Assembly: GCF_001570965.1 (NCBI RefSeq)
Contig: NZ_BCSR01000009.1
Coordinates: 30,511 to 94,510, forward strand
Length of the DNA stretch: 64,000 nucleotides
Reading direction: 5' to 3'
Source of the DNA: Janibacter corallicola NBRC 107790
GTDB lineage: Bacteria > Actinomycetota > Actinomycetes > Actinomycetales > Dermatophilaceae
Under the pieces are notes generated by a model. The model was given only the letters and a program-made list of their open reading frames with translations, made no database searches and was not told the DNA's origin. The position numbers and the translations under genes are program-made. Of the stretch, positions 33,505 to 42,696 are shown one piece after another (within the stretch, counting starts at the first letter, position 1; the number at the start of each line of letters is the position of its first letter).

Positions 33505-36237
33505 GTGAACCTGGCGGCACACCACGAGGGGAGCGGTGGAACGGCACCCCTCGGGCGGGCCCGCACGGTCGCCTCGATCACCGCGAGGGTGTCCGACGGA
33601 CAGACCGTCGTCCTCCGTGGCGCCCGCGGCATCGGGCGCACGACGGTCCTGGCGGCCGTCGCGGCGGCGCTGCCCCGCCCCATCGCGGTGCGGCTGTCCC
33701 GTCACGGCAGCGAGGGCCAGGGGGTGCGCACGCTCGCCGCGCGCTTCTCGCGCTCCGCACTGGAGGAGCTGCCGGCACCGATGCGGGAGATGCTCCAGGC
33801 CCCCGACCGGGTCCCGCAGGGGGCCCACCGCGTGGACCGGCTGGCCGATGCGCTGACCGAGCTGATCACGCTCGAGGCGGGGAGCTCCCCCTTCGCCGTG
33901 GTCATCGACGACGTGCAGAACCTCGACGACCTCAGCCTCGCCGCCATGCGCACGGCGGCTGCACGGGCAGTCGGACCCGGGACCCTCGGCGTCCTCGTGG
34001 GGGTCGGTCCCCGCGACCTGGACGAAGGGGGCGCCCTCCCCGACGCCGACGGCAGCCGGGACCTGCCGGTGCTCACCCTCGATCTGCCGCCGCTCAACGG
34101 CGCGGACACGGTCGAGATGCTCACCGCGGTGGGTCACCCGATGGACACCGCCCTCTGGGCCCACCGCGAGTCCGGCGGGAACCCCGGCCTGGCCCACGAG
34201 ATCGCCGCCGCCGTGGACTCGGCACCGAACGGGGACCCCCAGCGGGAGGTGCGCTCGGTGGCCCGCTCCCGGCTGCGCGGTGTCGCGCCGGTGGTCCTGC
34301 GGACGCTGCAGCACGTGGCCGCGATGCACCAGCCGACCCCACGGGCCCTCGTCCGGATCGAGGGGGAGAGCGCGTCCGGGTCGATCCGGGCGGCGAAGGC
34401 ACTCGGCCTCCTCGTCACCGAGGACACCTACCTCCGGCTGACGCCGGGCGCCCTCGGGGACGTACTCACGGAGACCCTCGACAGCGACGAGCTCATCCGG
34501 ATGCACCGGGCGCTCGCCGAGCACGCCGACTCGGAGGAGCTCGCCCGGCTGCACCTCGCCCACGCGGGTGACCAGGACACCACGCCCCGACTCCTCGCGG
34601 AGTCGGGGCAGCGGTGCGCGGCCCGGGGCGAGCACGACCTGGCGGCCCAGCTGTACCTGCTCGCGGCCGGCGGCGACACCGACGAGCGGGACGAGTGGTT
34701 GACCCGGTCCCTGGAGAACGCGGTCATCGGCAAGGAGTTCCGGGTGCTGCACCGGGCCGCCCGGGCGACCATGGAGCTGACCGACCACGGCCTCCTCGTG
34801 CGGACCCGGTTGGCGCTCTCCGAGCTCACGGAGACCCCGGCGGACGAGGTGCTCGTGGCCGCGCTGCGCGAGGCCCGGGAGGATCCCGCGCTGCAGGCCC
34901 AGGTGCTCCTCCAGCGGGCCCGGCTCGTCCTGGGCGATGACGACGTGCGCACCGCGCGGGACCTGGCCCACAACGCGATCGTCCTCGCCGAGAAGATGGG
35001 GCGGACCGACATCCAGGTCGAGGCACTCACCGTCGCCGCGGTCGTCGCGCAGATCGGGGGCGAGGGCGACCCGCGGGGCCTGATCCGCCGGGCGGCGGCG
35101 CTGGAGCACCATCCGCGTCCGGGCCAGGTGCACATCTCCCCCCGGTACATCGCCGCCCGCTTCGCCCTCGAGGCCGACGACCTCACCACCGCCCGCGAGG
35201 AGTTCGTCGACATGCTCGCCACCGTCGGGGCGGACGCCGGGCTGGACACCGTCCACGTGCTGCGCGGCCTCGTCGAGATCGCCGCCCGTCAGGGGCGCGG
35301 CCGTGAGGCGCTCGAGCTGGCCTCACGGGCGATGCGGGCCGCGAGCCACTTCGACACACCCGTGGCGACGACCTGGTTCGTGGAGTCCATCGCGGAGAGC
35401 GTCGGAGGCTCCTTCGAACGGGCCCGGACCATCTCCGCCCGGGGCGTCCAGCTCGCTCGCGCCCAGGACGACGAGCGTTACCTCCGCCGTCACCTGGCCG
35501 TGCTCGGGCTGGCCGCACTGCACCTGGACGAGATCGAGGACGCGGTGGCCTGCTTCCGCGAGCTGCGGCGGATGGAGGCCGCGAGCGGGATCCGCGACGT
35601 GGTCTCCCTTCGCTGGCACGCCGACGGGGTCACCGCACTGGCCCTCTCCGGGGCGCTGGAGGAGGCCGTCGACCTGCTGGCGCAGCTGCGCGAGGTGATC
35701 GAGGACGGACGCGGCGCGCCGGGCGTCGAGGCCGCCGCCGACCGTGCGGAGGCCGAGATCGAGGCGGGCCGGCGCAACCTCGACGAGGCCCGCCGACTGG
35801 CCGAGCGCTCGGCATCCGTCGCGAGGGGGCACCGGCTGCCGATCGAGGAGGCCCGCTCCCTCGTCACGCTCGCGCACGTGGAGCGCCGCGCCCGCCGGAC
35901 CGGGCGCAGCCTGGAGGTGGCCGCGAGGGCGCGGGAGGTCCTCCGACCGCTGCACGCGGACCCGTGGTCCGGGTGGGTGCGGGTGCGCTTCCCGGGCGGG
36001 GCCGCGCTGCACGCGCTGGAGCCGGAGACCGAGGGCGAGGACCAGCTCGCGGAGCTGACCGTCACCGAGCAGCAGGTGAGCTCGCTCGTCGCGGAGGGGG
36101 CGAGCAACCGCGAGATCTCGCAGCGGCTGCACCTGAGCGTCAAGACCGTCGAGGGGACCCTCACCCGGGTCTACCGCAAGCTGGACGTGCGCTCACGCAC
36201 CCAGCTCGCGGCGATCGTGCTCGGCCACGGCCGTTGA
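33505..36237 (+). CDS. Large LuxR-family regulator with AAA-type ATPase domain (MalT/LAL type)
   Basis: The 910-residue protein has an N-terminal ATPase domain whose Walker A reads GARGIGRTT at about residues 38-46, with arginine in place of lysine, and a Walker B-like VVIDDVQNLDD near 133. A long helical TPR-like middle (residues about 330-820) follows, and a C-terminal LuxR helix-turn-helix near 845-905 (LTVTEQQVSSLVAEGASNREISQRLHLS). GTG 33505 has GAAGGAGG upstream. It is a signal-integrating activator; the inducer and targets are unknown. It follows serS in the same direction by 78 bases and ends close to the convergent DedA gene. Confidence 0.82.
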   Translation: MNLAAHHEGSGGTAPLGRARTVASITARVSDGQTVVLRGARGIGRTTVLAAVAAALPRPIAVRLSRHGSEGQGVRTLAARFSRSALEELPAPMREMLQAPDRVPQGAHRVDRLADALTELITLEAGSSPFAVVIDDVQNLDDLSLAAMRTAAARAVGPGTLGVLVGVGPRDLDEGGALPDADGSRDLPVLTLDLPPLNGADTVEMLTAVGHPMDTALWAHRESGGNPGLAHEIAAAVDSAPNGDPQREVRSVARSRLRGVAPVVLRTLQHVAAMHQPTPRALVRIEGESASGSIRAAKALGLLVTEDTYLRLTPGALGDVLTETLDSDELIRMHRALAEHADSEELARLHLAHAGDQDTTPRLLAESGQRCAARGEHDLAAQLYLLAAGGDTDERDEWLTRSLENAVIGKEFRVLHRAARATMELTDHGLLVRTRLALSELTETPADEVLVAALREAREDPALQAQVLLQRARLVLGDDDVRTARDLAHNAIVLAEKMGRTDIQVEALTVAAVVAQIGGEGDPRGLIRRAAALEHHPRPGQVHISPRYIAARFALEADDLTTAREEFVDMLATVGADAGLDTVHVLRGLVEIAARQGRGREALELASRAMRAASHFDTPVATTWFVESIAESVGGSFERARTISARGVQLARAQDDERYLRRHLAVLGLAALHLDEIEDAVACFRELRRMEAASGIRDVVSLRWHADGVTALALSGALEEAVDLLAQLREVIEDGRGAPGVEAAADRAEAEIEAGRRNLDEARRLAERSASVARGHRLPIEEARSLVTLAHVERRARRTGRSLEVAARAREVLRPLHADPWSGWVRVRFPGGAALHALEPETEGEDQLAELTVTEQQVSSLVAEGASNREISQRLHLSVKTVEGTLTRVYRKLDVRSRTQLAAIVLGHGR

Positions 36238-36243
36238 GGCCGG

Positions 36244-36894
36244 TCAGTCCCCGGTCTCGAGGTCCAGCCGGTCGTCGGGGTCGTGGCGCCGACGCTGCGA
36301 GCGCCGGACCATCCACAGGACCACGCCGAGGGCGGTCAGGACGATGAGCGCGTAGACGGCCTTGCTGATCGGGTCCATGTACTGCTCGACGAGGTGGTAG
36401 TGCGCGCCGAGCCGGTAGCCGAGCCACACGAAGAGGCTGTTCCACAGCAGTGAGCCGGCACTCGTCAGGGCGAGGAAGGTGACCAGCGACATCCGGTCGA
36501 TCCCCGCCGGGATCGAGATCAGGCTGCGGATGCCGGGGATGAAGCGCCCGAAGAAGACCGCCTTGCCGCCGTGGCGGCCGAACCAGGCATCCGCCTTGTC
36601 GATGTCGGCGACGTCCACCAGCGGCATCCTCTGGGCGATGAGGCGCAGCCGCTGCAGGCCGAGCGCCCGGCCCAGCCCGTAGAGGGCGAGGGCCCCGAGG
36701 ACCGATCCGAGGGTCGCCCACAGCACGGCCTCGAGCATCGTGTAGCGCCCCTGCGAGGCGGTGAAGCCGGCCAGCGGCAGGATGACCTCGCTGGGGATCG
36801 GGGGGAAGAGGTTCTCCAGCGCGATGCCGAAGGCGATGCCGGGGCCGCCGATGCGGTCCATGAGGTCGAGGACCCACTCGACGATGGTGTTCAT
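36244..36894 (-). CDS. DedA-family membrane protein
   Basis: The 216-residue polytopic protein shows the DedA signature: ENLFPPIPSEVILPLAG near residue 27 and GRFIPGIRSLISIPAGIDRM near 117, with about five membrane segments. DedA proteins act in lipid flipping and envelope homeostasis. The C-terminal tail after residue 195 is highly charged. It converges on the LuxR gene and is divergent from the methyltransferase gene by 39 bases. Confidence 0.86.
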   Translation of the reverse strand: MNTIVEWVLDLMDRIGGPGIAFGIALENLFPPIPSEVILPLAGFTASQGRYTMLEAVLWATLGSVLGALALYGLGRALGLQRLRLIAQRMPLVDVADIDKADAWFGRHGGKAVFFGRFIPGIRSLISIPAGIDRMSLVTFLALTSAGSLLWNSLFVWLGYRLGAHYHLVEQYMDPISKAVYALIVLTALGVVLWMVRRSQRRRHDPDDRLDLETGD

Positions 36895-36933
36895 GCAGCC
36901 CTTCCGCGGCGGAGACGTCTACCGTGGGGGCTC

Positions 36934-37608
36934 GTGGGCACCCCTGGATCAGGCGACAAGACTACGGGTGGTCCCTCCGAGGAGTCTGAAAAGGGCGTCG
37001 GCCCGTGGCGGGGTGACTGGCCCCGGGACCCGCGGCTGGACCCCGATCTGCTGCGCGAAGGGGACCGGCGCAACGTCGAGGACCGCTATCGCTACTGGAG
37101 CCACGAGGCGATCGTCGCCGACCTCGCGACCCGGCGGCACGGTTTCCACGTGGCGATCGAGAACTGGGAGCACGACTTCAACATCGGCTCGGTCGTGCGC
37201 ACCGCCAATGCGATGGGCGCGGCCGCCTTCCACGTCGTCGGTCGGCGCCGGTGGAACCGTCGCGGCGCGATGGTCACCGACCGCTACCAGGTCGAGCACT
37301 ACCACCGCGACGTCGCCGGCCTCGTGGACTGGGCGAGGACCGGTGGCGAAGGGGGCGTCCCCCTTCGCCTCGTGGGCATCGACAACGTCCCCGGTGCGGT
37401 GCCGATCGAGACCCACGACCTGCCCCGGGACTGCGTCCTCGTCTTCGGGCAGGAGGGCCCCGGGATCTCCGAGGAGATGCTGGCCGCCTGCGAGGTCGTG
37501 CTCGGGATCAGCCAGTTCGGCTCCACCCGGTCGATGAACGCCGGTGCCGCCGCAGCGATCGCGATGCACGCGTGGGTGCGGCGCCACCACTTCGGGCAGG
37601 TCCCGTAG
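36934..37608 (+). CDS. TrmH/SpoU-family RNA 2'-O-methyltransferase
   Basis: The protein would transfer methyl from S-adenosylmethionine to a ribose in tRNA or rRNA. SpoU motif 1 (NIGSVVRTANAMGA), motif 2 (FGQEGPGIS) and motif 3 (STRSMNAGAAAAIAMH) are all present. GTG 36934 is the chosen start because nothing upstream in frame gives a family match. The product is 224 residues. An unusual feature is a perfect 11-base inverted repeat in the coding sequence at 37345-37369 that adds a glycine-rich loop before LRLVGIDN. Confidence 0.85.
   Translation: MGTPGSGDKTTGGPSEESEKGVGPWRGDWPRDPRLDPDLLREGDRRNVEDRYRYWSHEAIVADLATRRHGFHVAIENWEHDFNIGSVVRTANAMGAAAFHVVGRRRWNRRGAMVTDRYQVEHYHRDVAGLVDWARTGGEGGVPLRLVGIDNVPGAVPIETHDLPRDCVLVFGQEGPGISEEMLAACEVVLGISQFGSTRSMNAGAAAAIAMHAWVRRHHFGQVP
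37345..37369. repeat. Palindrome inside the methyltransferase coding region
   Basis: GGCGAAGGGGG and CCCCCTTCGCC flank a CGT loop. The same GCGAAGGGG word forms terminator stems elsewhere in the window, here kept in frame. Confidence 0.7.
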
Positions 37609-37695
37609 GGCGAGTCCTCGACGAGCGAGGCACCGCTCGGCCTGCCACCATGCGTCGGTGTCCCTGAGCAGCACCGAGCCACTGGAGGAGTGAGG

Positions 37696-39672
37696 GTGGG
37701 AGCGACCCCTGCCGCCACGCGTGGCAAGCGCAACGGCGCCCTGGACGGGCTGCGCGGACTGGCCGTCATCGCGGTGATGGCCTACCACGTCGTGCCGGAC
37801 CCCTTCACCGGTGGCTGGCTCGGTGTCGACGTCTTCTTCGTCCTCTCGGGCTTCCTCATCTGCTCGATGCTCCTGCGCGAGCACCAGCGCAGCCAGCGCA
37901 TCGACTACGTGCGTTTCCTCCTGCGACGCGCACGCCGGCTCATGCCCGGCATGGTCATGATGCTGCTCGCGACCCTCGTCGCGGCCATGGTCTTCGAGGG
38001 CGGGGAGCGACGACGGTCGGTGGCGATCGACGTGCTCTCCTCGGCGCTCCAGGTCTCGAACTGGCGGCTGATCCTCTCAGGGGAGTCCTACTTCGCCAAG
38101 GTCGCCGCGCCGTCGCCGATCCGCCACACGTGGTCCCTCGGCGTCCAGGAGCAGTTCTACCTCGTCTTCCCGCTCGTCCTGATCCTCATCTTCACGACGA
38201 TGCGCCGGTACCGGAGCATGGCCCTGGTCCTCGGGGCCCTCGCGCTGCTGTCGCTCGGCCTGATGACCTGGCTCTACGACCCGGGCACCGACCCGAGCCG
38301 GGTCTACTTCGGCACGGGGACGCGGCTCTTCGAGCTGCTGGTCGGGGTCGTCGGCGCGGTCCTGCTCCACTGGCGGACCCAGCGGGCTGAGCATCGGCCC
38401 GTCGTGGGGCGACCGCGCGGATGGACGCGCACCACCGAGACGGCGCTCGGATGGGCTGGCATCGGCTGTCTGCTCCTCCTCGCGGTCTGGATGTTCACCG
38501 TCGACGAGTTCTCGCCGTGGCTCTTCCTCGGGGGGTTGGCCGGCATCGACCTGATGACCCTCGTGGTCATCACGGCGGCCACGTCGCCCTTTCCCAACGT
38601 GCTCGCCCGCCTCCTTGCCAACCGGCCGCTGATGAAGGCCGGGGACATGTCCTACTCGCTCTACCTCTGGCACTGGCCGGTCATCGTCTACCTCGCGCCG
38701 GCCATGCAGGGAGCGCCGGAGCTCACCCGCCAGGTCGCCGCCGTGGTCGTCACCATCGCCATCTCCACGGTCAGCTTCACCTACGTCGAGAACCCCGTCC
38801 ACCGCCACGGCCTGCGCGGCCTGTCCCGGCTCCGCCCTCGACTCGGTCCCGGTCTGGCCCTGGCCGCGGGCCCGATGCTGCTCGCCGGGGCGGTCACCCT
38901 CACGATGACACCGGGCTTTGTCAGGGGGGACGACGTGCAGGTCGGGCTGCCCGCGGACCCGCACTACGGCACGTCGCAGGCGCAGCTGCCCCCCGACGTG
39001 CCCAGGCACGACGTCGTCCTCGTGGGCGCCTCCACCGCCGCCGGCCTGGCGGCGAAGGGGAAGTCCGAGCGGACCCCGGACGTCACGCTGACGCCGGCGG
39101 CGAACGTCGGGTGCCGACCCTTCGCGCGCGAGACGGTCGAGGACGGGTCGGTGACCCAGGAGGCCGCGGTCTGCGACGAGTTCCGCAAGCAGTGGCCGGT
39201 CGCGGTGGAGAAGGCGGATCACCCCACCGTGGTCTTCTTCCTCACGACGAGCCTCCTGTCCGACTTCCGCGTCGACGGCAAGGTCGTCAGTCCCCCTTCG
39301 CCGGAGTACGACCGTGCGGTCACCGAGATCCTGGACCAGTGGCAGAGCACGACGCGGCAGCGGGGCGCCGCCCGCATGGCCGTGATGAACCTGGCCTGCC
39401 ACGAGCGCTCCGAGGCCGGCGGGGGCGACGTCATCGAGCGGACGAACGACATCGGGACGGTCAAGCACTTCAACGCTGTCGTCGACGATTGGTCGGAGGA
39501 GTCCGGGGCAGAGGTCTACGACATGTACGGGCTGCTCTGCCCCGGCGACCGATACCACGGCACGATCAACGGAAAGCCGCTCTACGAGGACACCCTCCAC
39601 TTCAGCAGCAGCAGCGCACCGCTCGTCTGGCGGTGGCTCGCCGCCGAGGTGCGGGAGGACGCGCGCTCGTAG
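37696..39672 (+). CDS. Acyltransferase 3 (OafA-like) with C-terminal SGNH-type domain
   Basis: The membrane part (residues about 10-390, ten or so segments) carries the family motifs LRGLAVIAVMAYH near the N-terminus, FFVLSGFLI and SLGVQEQFYLVFP. The extracellular C-terminal domain starts around residue 420; its first block reads VGASTA where GDS is usual, and the last block DTLHFS keeps the Asp-His pair. Such proteins O-acetylate cell-wall or surface glycans. GTG 37696 is preferred, five bases after GGAGGAG; GTG 37690 is in frame. The length of 658 residues is normal for the fused form. Confidence 0.85.
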   Translation: MGATPAATRGKRNGALDGLRGLAVIAVMAYHVVPDPFTGGWLGVDVFFVLSGFLICSMLLREHQRSQRIDYVRFLLRRARRLMPGMVMMLLATLVAAMVFEGGERRRSVAIDVLSSALQVSNWRLILSGESYFAKVAAPSPIRHTWSLGVQEQFYLVFPLVLILIFTTMRRYRSMALVLGALALLSLGLMTWLYDPGTDPSRVYFGTGTRLFELLVGVVGAVLLHWRTQRAEHRPVVGRPRGWTRTTETALGWAGIGCLLLLAVWMFTVDEFSPWLFLGGLAGIDLMTLVVITAATSPFPNVLARLLANRPLMKAGDMSYSLYLWHWPVIVYLAPAMQGAPELTRQVAAVVVTIAISTVSFTYVENPVHRHGLRGLSRLRPRLGPGLALAAGPMLLAGAVTLTMTPGFVRGDDVQVGLPADPHYGTSQAQLPPDVPRHDVVLVGASTAAGLAAKGKSERTPDVTLTPAANVGCRPFARETVEDGSVTQEAAVCDEFRKQWPVAVEKADHPTVVFFLTTSLLSDFRVDGKVVSPPSPEYDRAVTEILDQWQSTTRQRGAARMAVMNLACHERSEAGGGDVIERTNDIGTVKHFNAVVDDWSEESGAEVYDMYGLLCPGDRYHGTINGKPLYEDTLHFSSSSAPLVWRWLAAEVREDARS

Positions 39673-39679
39673 CGTCTGC

Positions 39680-41191
39680 TCAGGCGCCCGGCTCCGTCGT
39701 GCGCCGGGTCAGCTCGGACTCCATCCGACCGAACTCCTCGTCGACCCCCTCGGCGGTGCCGGGCCACAGCTTCGAGACGACCATGGCGACCACGAGGTTG
39801 ATGATGAAGCCGGGGACGATCTCGTACATGTGCGAGGTGAGCACCTCGACATTGCCCCAGACGAAGACGGTCACGGCACCGACGATCATCCCGGTGAGGG
39901 CGCCGGTCGCGGTGAGCTTCCGCCAGTAGAGCGAGAGGAGCACGATCGGGCCGAAGGCTCCGCCGAAGCCGGCCCAGGCGAAGGCGACGAGCTCGAGGAT
40001 CGCGGAGTTCGGGTCCAGCGCGAGGACGAAGCCCACGAGGGCCACGGCGAGCACAGCGAGCCGGCCGTACATGAGCAGCGCTGCGGCGGAGGCCTTGCGG
40101 CCGGTGAGGTTGACCAGGTCCTCGACGAGCGCCGACGAGCAGACGATCAGCTGGCTGGACATCGTCGACATGACGGCGGCGAGCACCGCTGCGAGCACGA
40201 AGCCCGCGACGAGCGGGTGGAAGAAGATCTGGGAGAGCAGCAGGAAGACCGTCTCCGGGTCGTGGATCTCCTTGGCCGGGTCGTTCGCGAAGTACGCGAC
40301 GCCGACGAGCGCGGTGAGGATCGTGCCCAGGGCGGTGATGATCATCCAGGTGGTGCTGACGATCCGGCCGTAGTGGGCGTCGGCGGGCGTGCGCAGCGCC
40401 ATGAAGCGCACGATGATGTGCGGCTGGCCGAAGTAGCCCAGACCCCAGGCCGCGGTCGAGATGATGCCCAGGAGGACCAGCCCGGCGCCGCCGTCACCGG
40501 CGAAGAGGTTGAAGACGTCGGGGTTGACCTCGCGGGCCTGGGCGGCGATGTCGCCGGGGGAGCCGATCTTGATGACCGCGACGATCGGCACCGCGACCAG
40601 CGCGGCGAACATCAGCAGGCCCTGGGCGACGTCGGTGAGCGTGGCCCCGAGGAAGCCGCCGAAGAGGGTGTAGACCAGCGTGATCGCGGCGACGAGCATC
40701 GCCCCGTGCAGGTAGGTCCAGCCGAAGGAGCTCTCGAAGAACTTCCCCGCGGCGACCATGCCGGAGGAGACGTAGAAGGTGAAGAAGACGAGGATGACCA
40801 GCGCCGAGACGATCCGCAGCAGGTGGCTGCGGTCGCGCAGGCGGCGCTCGAAGAAGCTCGGGATGGTGATCGAGTCGCCCGCGATCTCGGTGTAGGCCCG
40901 CAGCCGGGGCGCGACGAACTTCCAGTTCAGCCAGGCTCCGACCGTCAGGCCGATGGCGATCCAGGACTCGATGAGACCGGAGGCGTAGATCGCACCGGGC
41001 AGCCCCATGAGGAGCCAGCCGGACATGTCCGCGGCATTGGCCGACAGGGCGGCCACCGCCGGGTGCAGACCCCGCTCGGCGAGCATGTAGCCGTCGATGT
41101 TGCGGGTGCGGGTGTAGGCCACGTAGCCGATCGCGAGCATCAGCGCGAAGTACACGCCGATCGCGATGCCCTGGTAGGTCATGTCGGACAT
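39680..41191 (-). CDS. putP: Sodium/proline symporter
   Basis: PutP imports proline with sodium. The 503-residue protein has about 13 membrane segments, an N-terminal GYMLAERGLHPAVAALSANAADMSGWLLMGLPG block, and the sodium-solute-symporter signature around GWTYLHGAMLVAAITLVYTLFGGFLGAT. ATG 41191 has AAAGGA upstream; ATG 41182 is an alternative. The gene is divergent from the aminotransferase with a 103-base gap that must hold both promoters. Confidence 0.9.
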   Translation of the reverse strand: MSDMTYQGIAIGVYFALMLAIGYVAYTRTRNIDGYMLAERGLHPAVAALSANAADMSGWLLMGLPGAIYASGLIESWIAIGLTVGAWLNWKFVAPRLRAYTEIAGDSITIPSFFERRLRDRSHLLRIVSALVILVFFTFYVSSGMVAAGKFFESSFGWTYLHGAMLVAAITLVYTLFGGFLGATLTDVAQGLLMFAALVAVPIVAVIKIGSPGDIAAQAREVNPDVFNLFAGDGGAGLVLLGIISTAAWGLGYFGQPHIIVRFMALRTPADAHYGRIVSTTWMIITALGTILTALVGVAYFANDPAKEIHDPETVFLLLSQIFFHPLVAGFVLAAVLAAVMSTMSSQLIVCSSALVEDLVNLTGRKASAAALLMYGRLAVLAVALVGFVLALDPNSAILELVAFAWAGFGGAFGPIVLLSLYWRKLTATGALTGMIVGAVTVFVWGNVEVLTSHMYEIVPGFIINLVVAMVVSKLWPGTAEGVDEEFGRMESELTRRTTEPGA

Positions 41192-41294
41192 GACGGGTCC
41201 TTTCCTCGTGGGTCGCCGCCGAACGCTACTCCGCCACGCGGGTGGTCCCGGACACACGCCGCCAACGAAACGGTCACGGTGTGAGGATGGGGGC

Positions 41295-42506
41295 ATGGTC
41301 ACCCCCTTCGGTCCCTCCCAGCGCTCCGCCGTGGCTCCCTTCGAGGTGATGGACGTCCTCGCCCGCGTCGCCGAGATGCGGACCGAGGGCCGGGACGTGA
41401 TCTCGCTGTGCGCCGGGGAGCCGAGCCAGGGTGCGCCGAAGGGGGTGCACGCGGCGGCCGAGCGGCTCCACGCCGAGCGCAGGCCGCTGGGGTACACGCC
41501 CTCCCTCGGGACCACCGCGCTGCGCGGGGCGATCGCGGGCCACTACGCCCGCTGGTACGACCTCGACCTCGACCCGGCGGAGGTCGCCGTGACGACGGGC
41601 TCCTCCGGGGGCTTCGTGCTCGCCTTCCTCGCCGCCTTCGAGGCCGGTGACCGGGTCGCGCTGGCCCAGCCCGGCTACCCGGCCTACCGCAACATCCTCG
41701 CCGCGCTCGGCTGCGAGGTCATCGACATCGAGTGCGGCCCGCAGGAGCGGTACCAGCCCACCGTCCCCCAGCTCGAGGCCACCCACGCGGCCGCGCCGCT
41801 CGCCGGTCTCGTCCTCGCCTCCCCCGCCAACCCGACCGGCACGATGGTCGAGCGAGGGGAGCTCGCCGCGATCGCCGCGTGGTGCTCCGCGCACGGGGTG
41901 CGGCTGGTCAGCGACGAGATCTACCACGGCGTGACCTATCCGGAGCCCGGTGCGGCGGACCCGCGCGGGGTGTGCGCACGGGAGCTCGACGAGCACGCGA
42001 TCATCGTCTCCTCCTTCAGCAAGTACTGGGGGATGACCGGGTGGCGCCTCGGCTGGCTGCTGCTGCCCGAGGACCTTTGTCGGCCCGTCGACGCGCTCGC
42101 CGGCAACCTCGCGCTGTGCCCGCCGGCGGCCGCGCAGGAGGCAGCGCTCGCGGCCTTCACCGAGGAGACCTATGGCGAGTGCGAGGCCGCGTTGGTCGAG
42201 TTCGCCCGGGCCCGGGAGGTGCTGCTGGAGAAGGCACCCGCCCTCGGCTGGGGCGCGGCCGCCCCTGCGGACGGGGCCTTCTACTACTGGGCGGACCTCG
42301 GGAAGGCCCTGGCCCCCTTCGCCGACTCCGGTGAGTACGCGGCAGCACTGCTGGAGGACACCGGCGTCGCGGTCACGCCGGGGGGCGACTTCGATCCCGC
42401 GGCCGGCTCACGGTGCGTGCGGCTGTCGCTGGCCGCCGGCCCGGTCGCCGTGGGCGAGGCGCTGGACCGGATCATCGCCTGGCAGGGCTCGCGTCTCACC
42501 TTGTGA
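41295..42506 (+). CDS. Class I/II pyridoxal-phosphate aminotransferase
   Basis: This fold-type I enzyme of 403 residues has the PLP lysine in SSFSKYWGMTGWRLGW near residue 242 and the conserved NPTG (SPANPTGTM) and SDEIYHGVTY blocks. It resembles aspartate/aromatic aminotransferases that make or use amino acids; the exact substrate cannot be told. ATG 41295 starts close after GATGGGGG without a strong ribosome site. A large inverted repeat follows its stop. Confidence 0.86.
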   Translation: MVTPFGPSQRSAVAPFEVMDVLARVAEMRTEGRDVISLCAGEPSQGAPKGVHAAAERLHAERRPLGYTPSLGTTALRGAIAGHYARWYDLDLDPAEVAVTTGSSGGFVLAFLAAFEAGDRVALAQPGYPAYRNILAALGCEVIDIECGPQERYQPTVPQLEATHAAAPLAGLVLASPANPTGTMVERGELAAIAAWCSAHGVRLVSDEIYHGVTYPEPGAADPRGVCARELDEHAIIVSSFSKYWGMTGWRLGWLLLPEDLCRPVDALAGNLALCPPAAAQEAALAAFTEETYGECEAALVEFARAREVLLEKAPALGWGAAAPADGAFYYWADLGKALAPFADSGEYAAALLEDTGVAVTPGGDFDPAAGSRCVRLSLAAGPVAVGEALDRIIAWQGSRLTL

Positions 42507-42508
42507 CT

Positions 42509-42608
42509 CGCGGGTACGACACCACGCTCGCTCCTCGGCAGGTGTGCTGAGCCCGACAACTCGGGCCTCTCCTCGGCGGCACCAACCCAGCGTGGTGTCG
42601 TACCCGCG
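42509..42608. repeat. Long inverted repeat between aminotransferase and fbaA
   Basis: CGCGGGTACGACACCACGCT (42509-42528) and its exact reverse complement (42589-42608) are 60 bases apart. A smaller hairpin, GCCCGA-CAAC-TCGGGC (42551-42566), lies in the middle. The unit begins three bases after the aminotransferase stop. It could be a terminator, a cruciform, or a small non-autonomous element; target duplications are not evident. Confidence 0.75.
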
Positions 42609-42696
42609 CGTAACTTCCGGATCCGTGGGTGCAGCCGCCCCGCGATCTGCGAGGATCGAGCCAAGACCACCAGCACACCGCGCCAGGAGGCCGTTC

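Noticed and set aside
32032..35256. Frame of over 1,000 codons antisense to serS and the LuxR gene
   Set aside because: Composition is that of a shadow frame and it crosses two strong genes on the other strand.
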